7,840 bases of DNA, taken from assembly GCA_964579845.1 (NCBI GenBank), contig CAZOHC010000046.1, positions 1 through 7,840 of the forward strand, written 5' to 3'. Under the pieces are notes generated by a model. It did not search any database. It had not been told where the DNA came from and saw only the letters and a list, made by a program, of their open reading frames with translations. The stretch is from CAZOHC01 sp964579845. Its GTDB lineage: Bacteria > Patescibacteriota > Microgenomatia > Levybacterales > UBA12049. Of this stretch, positions 1 to 4,829 are shown one piece after another (the first letter of the stretch is position 1; every line of letters begins with the position of its first letter). The translations under genes were made by a program, and so were the position numbers.

Positions 1-469
1 TGCTGCCTTTTTTCAGAATAAGGTGGTTTACGTCAGGTCCTTCGTACTTGGCACGTCTTTGCCGGTACATTTTTGAAACAAGCATTTCCTCAATAGGCAT
101 AATTTTGACAGTACGACCGAGTATTTTTGCTTTTGGCGCTCGGTCTAACCATTCTTGGTCTATCGTATAGTATCCTTGTGGGTCTGCAAAGATAAAGTCA
201 ACAAAATTTTCTCCATCATCAGCTTTGGCAATCCAATCAGGTGACTCAAGCCATGTATGAATACCTGCATCTGATAGTACTTTGAGTATTTTTGCAACCG
301 TCTCTTTCGTGCAGAACAGATCGAGATCTTTTGTCTCCCGATACACGCCTGTGTGAATATGAAGTGCATACGCACCTCCTACTACGAAAGGCATCTCATG
401 CTCCTGGAGTACGCTCAGAACTTTTTTATAAAAAGCTGTTGCTTCTTTTGAGGCGGTCACTTCTTTCAT
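1..469 (-). CDS. Nucleotidyltransferase-fold protein, 3' end cut by window
   Basis: Reading the minus strand from an ATG at 469-467 gives 156 residues, open to the window edge. Residues 29-52 hold VVGGAYAL, then an Arg, then T-K-D-L-D-L-F. This is the GG...DxD signature of the polymerase-beta nucleotidyltransferase fold, with metal-binding Asp48 and Asp50. Asp91 in FVDFIF fits the third carboxylate. Residues 131-150 (VSKMYRQRRAKYEGPDVNHL) resemble the helical region that follows the catalytic core in AbiEii-like and related stand-alone nucleotidyltransferases. From memory, full-length relatives run to roughly 210-230 residues, so about a third is missing. The family is known mostly by sequence; substrate and role (RNA or nucleotide modification, toxin-like activity) cannot be told. 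No AbiEi-type antitoxin precedes it: its upstream neighbour is the divergent FemAB gene. The start is chosen because a TATAAT box lies about 27 bp upstream. No Shine-Dalgarno is visible. Confidence 0.82.
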   Translation of the reverse strand, partial: MKEVTASKEATAFYKKVLSVLQEHEMPFVVGGAYALHIHTGVYRETKDLDLFCTKETVAKILKVLSDAGIHTWLESPDWIAKADDGENFVDFIFADPQGYYTIDQEWLDRAPKAKILGRTVKIMPIEEMLVSKMYRQRRAKYEGPDVNHLILKKGS

Positions 470-496
470 TGTGATAGCACCTGAGTTTACCAAGAA

Positions 497-527
497 ATTA
501 TAATAACAGCGTAAGAAATCCATACAA
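497..527 (-). promoter_or_regulatory. Promoter of the minus-strand nucleotidyltransferase gene
   Basis: On the minus strand a perfect TATAAT occupies 502-497. TTGTAT at 527-522 could be the -35 element, but the 19-bp spacer is long. Transcription would begin near 490, leaving a leader of about 20 nt before the ATG at 469. No ribosome binding site is visible in that leader. The -10 call is solid by sequence; the -35 is tentative. Confidence 0.5.
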
Positions 528-550
528 TTTATGGCAGAGAAAAAGGATGG

Positions 551-562
551 TATGATAAGAAC
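551..562 (+). promoter_or_regulatory. Extended -10 promoter abutting the FemAB gene start
   Basis: TATGAT at 551-556 is preceded by TGG, giving an extended -10 (TGn-TATGAT). Only 6 nt (AAGAAC) separate it from the ATG at 563, so transcription should start at or within a base or two of the start codon and the mRNA would be leaderless. No good -35 hexamer is seen at a 16-18 bp spacing, which the TGn extension could offset. The core GATGGTAT-n-AT is shared with the promoter at 3637. Confidence 0.5.
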
Positions 563-1489
563 ATGTCACGACTCACCATGAACGCTGTCGATGCCAGACA
601 AAGCCTTGCGTGGGGATCCTTTTTGCAGGGAATAGGGTGGAATGTCGAACGGATTGACGGGGTGTTCCTGTTCGTGCGGATGATCCCATTTCTCAAGCGG
701 ACTATTATTAAAATACAGCACCCGAAAGGTCCGCTTCCGCTTGAAAAGATTGAAGCGTTTGCACGGAAACAGAGTGCATTATTCTGTGTTATCGAGCCGC
801 ATATTGATGGTTTTTCAACAGATAATTTTATACAAAACGGTTACCAAGTATCACGAATACGTTTCGCTCATTCGGCGACGATTCTGATCGATTTGGAGCA
901 ACCGGAGAAACAGCTTCTTCACACATTTTCGGAAAATGCGAGGCGAAATATAAAAAAAGCTAAGGCACAACTTACAGTAAAGATTGTTTCGCTGAAAGTG
1001 CCTAAATATATTGATCATATTCGAGAGTTTTACCTGTTATATCAACAGCTCGGAAAAGAAAAGCGTTTTTATGTACCGTCATATGATGAAACAAAGAAAA
1101 AAATGGAAGCCTTTCGCAGTTCATCGTATCTATTGTACGCGTATGAGCAGAACAATTCCAAGCCGGTTGCAGTTTTATGGGTGGGTTCAGTTGAGAAAAC
1201 AATGATATATTTTCATCCCGGTAACACGAAGCGGGGGTATGTCCTGCTTGCGAACTATCTCCTAGTATGGGAAGCGATGAAGCTCGGGAAAAAGATAGGT
1301 ATGAAAGTTTTTGACTTCGAAACTGCATATGACAGCCGATATGCCCATGAAAATAAAAAGTGGAAGGGCTATACTGAATTTAAAAATAAATTCGGAGGAG
1401 AGATGGTACTTTATCCGCCCAGTTTTATAAAGTTTTATCATCCTGTGGCAGAAATTGTTTATAGACTGGGAACGCTTCTTTCGCACTAA
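563..1489 (+). CDS. FemAB-family peptidoglycan bridge aminoacyltransferase
   Basis: The 308-residue protein matches the FemA/FemB/FemX family. These are double-GNAT-fold enzymes that transfer amino acids from aminoacyl-tRNA to the peptide stem of lipid-linked peptidoglycan precursors at the inner face of the membrane. Visible signatures are A-T-I-L-I-D-L at 105-111, A-R-R-N-I-K-K-A at 126-133 (the family's R-x-N-[IV]-[RK]-x-A motif), V-F-D-F-E at 249-253, and F-K-N-K-F-G-G at 273-279 near the C-terminus, the most diagnostic block. It has no signal peptide or membrane segment. At 308 residues it is shorter than Staphylococcus FemA (over 400) and lacks the coiled-coil arm typical of tRNA-binding FemA. 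It could therefore be a tRNA-independent GNAT-type relative. The ATG at 563 is preferred over the in-frame ATG at 578 because a -10 box ends 6 nt before it. It is followed after 9 bp by a spermidine-synthase-like gene. Confidence 0.85.
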   Translation: MSRLTMNAVDARQSLAWGSFLQGIGWNVERIDGVFLFVRMIPFLKRTIIKIQHPKGPLPLEKIEAFARKQSALFCVIEPHIDGFSTDNFIQNGYQVSRIRFAHSATILIDLEQPEKQLLHTFSENARRNIKKAKAQLTVKIVSLKVPKYIDHIREFYLLYQQLGKEKRFYVPSYDETKKKMEAFRSSSYLLYAYEQNNSKPVAVLWVGSVEKTMIYFHPGNTKRGYVLLANYLLVWEAMKLGKKIGMKVFDFETAYDSRYAHENKKWKGYTEFKNKFGGEMVLYPPSFIKFYHPVAEIVYRLGTLLSH

Positions 1490-1498
1490 TCAAAAGTT

Positions 1499-2260
1499 AT
1501 GTTTCTGATGACCGTTATACAGCTAAGTATTTTCTTCCTCCTTACCGGGCTTTTTCTGTATGCCAAAAAGAGACTGATTTGGAAAAAACTGAAGAAATAT
1601 GAATCAGATATATCAGGGAGTATTGTTGTTTCTGAGAAATATAACGGGGAAAAAGTGCTAACCACGAATTCATTCGTGCAAGGTATTTCTGTCGACGATC
1701 CTTCGATAAAAAAAAGTTACTGGTATGTGATAGCTGACGAAATTCTGAAGCACTGTCATAATAAAAAAGACGCACGTGTTCTTTTTATCGGACTGGGAGC
1801 CAATACCAGTTCACTGCTTGTTCATAAAAAAAATCCATCAATTCATCTGGTTATCGTTGAGATTGACCCTATGATTGTGACTGTAAACAAAGAATTTTTT
1901 CAATTGGATACGATGAAAAATGCAGAGATAATCACGGCCGATATCTATTCGCTTCTGACGTCAAAAAAAAGCTCTTGGGAAAATATTTATGATACGATCG
2001 TGATCGATACCTTTGATGCAAAGCCACCGTACCTCCTCAAGGGTTCACATGAGCCGGAGTTTTTAAATATCCTGTATACATGGATTAAAAAAGACGGTAT
2101 GTTTCTTTTTAATGCACCGATAAAAACACAAGGAATTAACGTCAATGAGTTACTCAAATATTTAAAACAGATATTTAAACATGCTAACCACCGGATTATC
2201 CATGATCCGCGGGGATTTCACAATCATGTGATCGCGGCATCTGTAAAACATAAGAGATAA
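1499..2260 (+). CDS. Membrane-anchored spermidine synthase-like (SAM-fold) protein
   Basis: This 253-residue protein begins with a hydrophobic helix (about residues 3-21) followed by the basic stretch KKRLIWKKLKK, predicting an N-terminal anchor with the body in the cytoplasm. Residues 41-80 resemble the beta-hairpin region of spermidine synthases. The Rossmann core follows: motif I V-L-F-I-G-L-G-A at 94-101, acidic E-I-D-P at 121-124, Asp148, and V-I-D-T-F-D at 168-173 in the place of the D-S-x-D active-site loop. The fold is secure; the reaction is not. True SpeE enzymes are soluble, and the loop reads DTFDAKPPY rather than DSSDPxGP. It may be a SpeE-like paralogue acting on another acceptor. 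The 9-bp gap after the FemAB gene, with no convincing promoter or Shine-Dalgarno, implies co-transcription. Three A8 tracts in this gene are reported separately. Confidence 0.75.
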   Translation: MFLMTVIQLSIFFLLTGLFLYAKKRLIWKKLKKYESDISGSIVVSEKYNGEKVLTTNSFVQGISVDDPSIKKSYWYVIADEILKHCHNKKDARVLFIGLGANTSSLLVHKKNPSIHLVIVEIDPMIVTVNKEFFQLDTMKNAEIITADIYSLLTSKKSSWENIYDTIVIDTFDAKPPYLLKGSHEPEFLNILYTWIKKDGMFLFNAPIKTQGINVNELLKYLKQIFKHANHRIIHDPRGFHNHVIAASVKHKR

Positions 2261-2279
2261 AGAATTCTCACGTACCTAC

Positions 2280-2308
2280 TTTACTTACTTCCTGACTCTT
2301 GCTAGGAT
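2280..2308 (+). promoter_or_regulatory. Promoter of the alpha/beta hydrolase gene
   Basis: TTTACT at 2280-2285 and TAGGAT at 2303-2308 are separated by 17 bp. TGC directly precedes the -10, making it extended. Eight nt lie between the -10 and the ATG at 2317, so the transcript is predicted to start within about two bases of the ATG. The AGGA inside the -10 box sits 9 nt from the ATG and could be read as a Shine-Dalgarno if transcription began upstream; the two readings are mutually exclusive for one transcript. Confidence 0.5.
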
Positions 2309-2316
2309 AAAACAAC

Positions 2317-3357
2317 ATGAATCGGTTTGTGATGCTTTCGGTCATACTGCTGACGCTACTGATCGGAATCTATGTATTTTCTAACTACGGAACACAGTTA
2401 CTCAGACAAACCGCAGATGTAGTGACATCAGAGGATGGCGGAGGAATTTTCGATAAACCTCATCCGTTATCAATTGCCTCACTCAGAGCAGGGGAGTACC
2501 CGGGAAGTGAAATCACAATAGAAGAAGAACTAGCTCCTGGAAGTAATTATCAGCGCTATCTGACATCCTATCGGTCTGAGGGTCTGAAAATTTATGCGCT
2601 CCTTACAGTTCCTAACGGAAGTAAACCTGAGACCGGATGGCCTGTCATTGTCTTTAATCACGGCTATATTCCTCCGGCAGAGTACAGAACGACTGAACGA
2701 TATATCGCCTATACTGATGCATTTTCCCGAAACGGTTATATTCTTTTCCGGCCGGATTACCGGGGGCATGGCAACTCTGAGGGGAGGGCAGAAGGCGGGT
2801 ATGGGTCAAATGCGTATACGATTGATGTACTGAACGGGCTATCAAGTATCAGAAATTATGCTGATGCAGATCCTGAAAGAGTCGGGATGTGGGGGCACTC
2901 GATGGGTGGCCATATCACACTGCGTTCGATGGTTGTCGATAAAAATATAAAAGCAGGGGTGATCTGGGCAGGCGTTGTTGCCTCATATCCTGACCTTATC
3001 TCGAACTGGCGAAGGCGAACAGAGACGACAGTGACGCCGTCTATACCGTCGAACGCCAGAAGGTGGCGTGACCGTCTCCAGGATGAGTTCGGTTCACCTG
3101 AGAGTAATCCATCGTTTTGGAACGGCATCTCTGCAAATACGTTTCTTCAGGATATCTCCGGTCCGGTTCAGCTTCACCACGGCACAGCAGACACGTCTGT
3201 TCCTGTCTCTTTTTCTCAAAATCTTGAAAAAGAACTACAAGCGAAAGAAAAAGTGGTCGAATATTACGAGTATGAAGCAGATGACCATAACCTCGCTACA
3301 AATCTGGGGGTAGCACTAGAACGATCCGTTGCTTTCTTTGATAAATATGTTAAATGA
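2317..3357 (+). CDS. Membrane-anchored alpha/beta hydrolase (prolyl oligopeptidase/acylaminoacyl peptidase-like)
   Basis: The 346-residue protein starts with a membrane segment (about 4-21), acting as anchor or uncleaved signal, so the catalytic domain probably lies outside the membrane. The hydrolase domain (about 80-346) has the oxyanion-hole region V-F-N-H-G (112-116), D-Y-R-G-H-G (147-152), the nucleophile elbow G-H-S-M-G-G (193-198, Ser195), the acid in H-H-G-T-A-D (Asp292), and the catalytic His in A-D-D-H-N (His324). The triad is complete. The order and spacing match the S9-like / dienelactone hydrolase-related group (Peptidase_S9 or Hydrolase_4 type), but there is no beta-propeller, so size-gated oligopeptidase activity is not implied. 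Substrate could be a peptide, an ester or a cell-wall compound. The stop TGA is followed at once by TAA. It is transcribed from its own promoter. Confidence 0.85.
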   Translation: MNRFVMLSVILLTLLIGIYVFSNYGTQLLRQTADVVTSEDGGGIFDKPHPLSIASLRAGEYPGSEITIEEELAPGSNYQRYLTSYRSEGLKIYALLTVPNGSKPETGWPVIVFNHGYIPPAEYRTTERYIAYTDAFSRNGYILFRPDYRGHGNSEGRAEGGYGSNAYTIDVLNGLSSIRNYADADPERVGMWGHSMGGHITLRSMVVDKNIKAGVIWAGVVASYPDLISNWRRRTETTVTPSIPSNARRWRDRLQDEFGSPESNPSFWNGISANTFLQDISGPVQLHHGTADTSVPVSFSQNLEKELQAKEKVVEYYEYEADDHNLATNLGVALERSVAFFDKYVK

Positions 3358-3384
3358 TAAGCGTCGAAAAAGGTGGCCGTGTTA

Positions 3385-3414
3385 TTGCAACTTTCATGGT
3401 GATTTTATTACACT
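3385..3414 (+). promoter_or_regulatory. Possible promoter of the small acidic protein gene
   Basis: TTGCAA at 3385-3390 and TACACT at 3409-3414 are separated by 18 bp. Each matches the sigma-70 consensus at 4 of 6 positions. The -10 ends 9 nt before the ATG at 3424. On its own this is weak; the same start-proximal placement seen at four neighbouring genes makes it more credible. Confidence 0.35.
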
Positions 3415-3423
3415 TATCAGTAT

Positions 3424-3621
3424 ATGAGTAATGACGCTTCATCAAGTGATCCGTTACAGCACTCAATTAAAAAACTAGAGTCGTTCGTTAAAGAAACCCG
3501 GGATCAGGTAGATGACACACTCTCTACGTTATTGCTCGCTGAGGAGTCAGAAGATCTTGATTCGTTTTTTAGAGCACATCAGAAACCTGAAAATAAAAAA
3601 AACAGCCACGAATTTGGTTGA
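3424..3621 (+). CDS. Small acidic hypothetical protein
   Basis: This 65-residue protein is not recognised. Residues 1-10 are polar and rich in Ser and Asp. Residues 11-53 look helical and amphipathic, with hydrophobics at roughly 3-4 residue spacing (I15, L18, F21, V22, V29, L33, L36-L38) and two acidic clusters. The tail (54-65) is Lys/Asn-rich. It has no cysteine, signal peptide or membrane segment. It sits between two separately transcribed genes in a space that would otherwise be an unusually long gap here. Its coding status rests on an open frame, sensible amino acid composition and a possible promoter 9 nt ahead of the ATG. A helical adaptor or regulator of a neighbour is possible but unsupported. 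The TTGGTT -35 of the next gene overlaps its last codons and stop. Confidence 0.6.
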   Translation: MSNDASSSDPLQHSIKKLESFVKETRDQVDDTLSTLLLAEESEDLDSFFRAHQKPENKKNSHEFG

Positions 3622-3642
3622 ATTAGCCTCAGATGGTATAAT
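3614..3642 (+). promoter_or_regulatory. Strong promoter of the C39-like peptidase gene
   Basis: TTGGTT at 3614-3619 and a perfect TATAAT at 3637-3642 are separated by exactly 17 bp, with TGG before the -10 (extended -10). The -10 ends 8 nt before the ATG at 3651, so a leaderless or near-leaderless mRNA is predicted. The -35 overlaps the stop codon of the preceding small gene. This is among the best sigma-70-type promoters in the window. Confidence 0.7.
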
Positions 3643-3651
3643 ATGAGGCTA
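3624..3651 (+). repeat. Perfect inverted repeat bracketing the -10 box
   Basis: TAGCCTCA (3624-3631) and TGAGGCTA (3644-3651) form a perfect 8-bp inverted repeat with a 12-bp centre that contains the whole TATAAT. Arm centres are 20 bp apart, about two helical turns, as expected for an operator bound by a dimer on one DNA face. The right arm ends on the A of the start codon. If transcription starts next to the ATG, the arms cannot pair in that mRNA, which favours a DNA operator. In read-through RNA from upstream they could form a hairpin hiding the start. Confidence 0.5.
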
Positions 3652-4760
3652 TGAATCGTGTGTTCTACATTATCACTCTCGTCTTCAGTCTTGCTATCGC
3701 AGCTGGATCGATCATCTGGTATCAAAACGAGAGCCTGATCTCATCGGATGTGATCACTCCCGGTGGTACCGCTCGCACAACCTCGACGGAGACTCCGACC
3801 ATAGCTTCTGTTCAAATAGAAACTCCACCTGACTCGTATACGCTTCCGCAGTCAAGGTTTGTCTCGCAATCATTTAATAACTGCGGTCCGGCATCACTAT
3901 CTATGGTCATGTCCATGTTCGGAACATATATAGACCAGGAAACGCTTGCTGATCGTATGCGGCCGTTTCGTAATCCTCAAGGTGGTATTGACGATAAATC
4001 TATTTTTGCCGCAGAGTTCGTTACCTATGCGAAAGAGTATGGCTTTAACGCGCTTGAGCGTCCGAACGGAGATATAGAGCTATTAAAAAAACTAGTTGCA
4101 AATGATATTCCCGTGGTTGTGAGGACATGGCTGAACTTGGATGAAGATATCGGCCATTTCCGTATTGTTCGGGGGTATAATGAGACGAACAAGACACTAC
4201 TTCAGGATGATTCTTATCAGGGGCCGAATCTGACATATTCATACGATGATTTCCTGGCGATGTGGCAGCCGTTTAATTATGGTTACATCTTGGTCTATCC
4301 GCCTGAAAAACAGGAGGTAGTGGAAGCTATTCTGGGAGAAGATTTGGATGCTGCGACTGCTTATAGAAAAAGTATTCAGAGGGCGGAAAAGGAACTGACA
4401 GAAAATCCTCAAGCGTTTTATCCTCACTTCAATATTGCCACAGCAAATTATTATTTGGGGGAGTACCAACAAGCGATTGATCATTATGAAAAAGCTTTAC
4501 CGAATCTTCCTGCACGAATGCTCTGGTATCAACTGGAGCCGATTCAGGCTTATCAGAAATTGGGTGAGGATGATGTTGTGTTCCGACTGACGGATCGCAT
4601 ACTGACTAATGGTAATAGAGCGTATTCAGAGCTTTACCAGATGAGAGGAGAGATCTATCGCAAACAAGGCAATACTGACGCTGCCAGGGAAGAATTCGAA
4701 AAAGCAGTCTACTATAATAAGAACTTCCAGCCTGCAAAGGACGCATTAATACATCTGTAA
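3651..4760 (+). CDS. Membrane-anchored C39-like cysteine peptidase with C-terminal TPRs
   Basis: The 369-residue protein has an N-terminal membrane segment (about 4-24) without a lipobox Cys, then a Thr/Ser/Pro-rich linker (about 30-65) typical of exported proteins. Residues 66-217 form a papain-fold C39-type domain. The nucleophile lies in F-N-N-C-G-P-A-S (Cys78), the His in D-I-G-H-F-R-I-V-R-G-Y (His169), and the likely third residue in L-Q-D-D-S-Y (Asp186 or Asp187). All catalytic positions look intact. It resembles the stand-alone Peptidase_C39_2 type, not the domain fused to bacteriocin ABC exporters; no exporter or leader peptide is nearby. Residues about 254-369 carry TPR-like helical pairs, clearest at 256-285 (NIATANYYLGEYQQAIDHYE) and 327-356 (YQMRGEIYRKQGNTDAAREE), suited to protein binding. 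Likely a surface protease or amidase with a partner-binding scaffold. Substrate is unknown. The start is set by the promoter and operator. Confidence 0.8.
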   Translation: MNRVFYIITLVFSLAIAAGSIIWYQNESLISSDVITPGGTARTTSTETPTIASVQIETPPDSYTLPQSRFVSQSFNNCGPASLSMVMSMFGTYIDQETLADRMRPFRNPQGGIDDKSIFAAEFVTYAKEYGFNALERPNGDIELLKKLVANDIPVVVRTWLNLDEDIGHFRIVRGYNETNKTLLQDDSYQGPNLTYSYDDFLAMWQPFNYGYILVYPPEKQEVVEAILGEDLDAATAYRKSIQRAEKELTENPQAFYPHFNIATANYYLGEYQQAIDHYEKALPNLPARMLWYQLEPIQAYQKLGEDDVVFRLTDRILTNGNRAYSELYQMRGEIYRKQGNTDAAREEFEKAVYYNKNFQPAKDALIHL

Positions 4761-4767
4761 TTAACAC

Positions 4768-4796
4768 TTGCTAACCCCTTCTCTTCAGGATATAAT
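4768..4796 (+). promoter_or_regulatory. Promoter of the Na+/H+ antiporter gene
   Basis: TTGCTA at 4768-4773 and a perfect TATAAT at 4791-4796 have a 17-bp spacer. The -10 ends 33 nt before the ATG at 4830, giving a leader of roughly 26 nt. This is the only plus-strand promoter here that leaves a real 5' UTR. The leader contains AGG at 4816-4818, 11 nt from the ATG, a poor ribosome binding site. Confidence 0.65.
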
Positions 4797-4829
4797 TTGT
4801 TGTTTTGTAAATTTTAGGCGACACATTAT

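Noticed and set aside
292..474. Plus-strand open frame of 60 codons
   Set aside because: It is antisense to the nucleotidyltransferase gene, whose GG-DxD motifs fix the coding strand.
1002..1328. Open 108-codon frame on the minus strand
   Set aside because: It lies wholly within the FemAB gene, whose plus-strand product carries family motifs on both sides; no domain or promoter supports the antisense frame.
3355..3419. TGATAAG (3355-3361) and CTTATCA (3413-3419) inverted repeat
   Set aside because: Seven bases with a 51-nt spacer, the left arm overlapping a stop codon and the right arm in AT-rich sequence; likely chance. No T-run follows.
3355..3621. Possible recoding of TGA (Gly) as in Gracilibacteria
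   Set aside because: The two TGA codons ending frames at 3357 and 3621 sit at sensible protein ends; the first is followed at once by TAA and reading through the second adds only a short nonsense tail. No in-frame TGA occurs within any gene.
3651..4760. Bacteriocin processing or export locus suggested by the C39 domain
   Set aside because: No ABC transporter, no double-glycine leader peptide and no immunity-like gene nearby; the domain is the stand-alone type.
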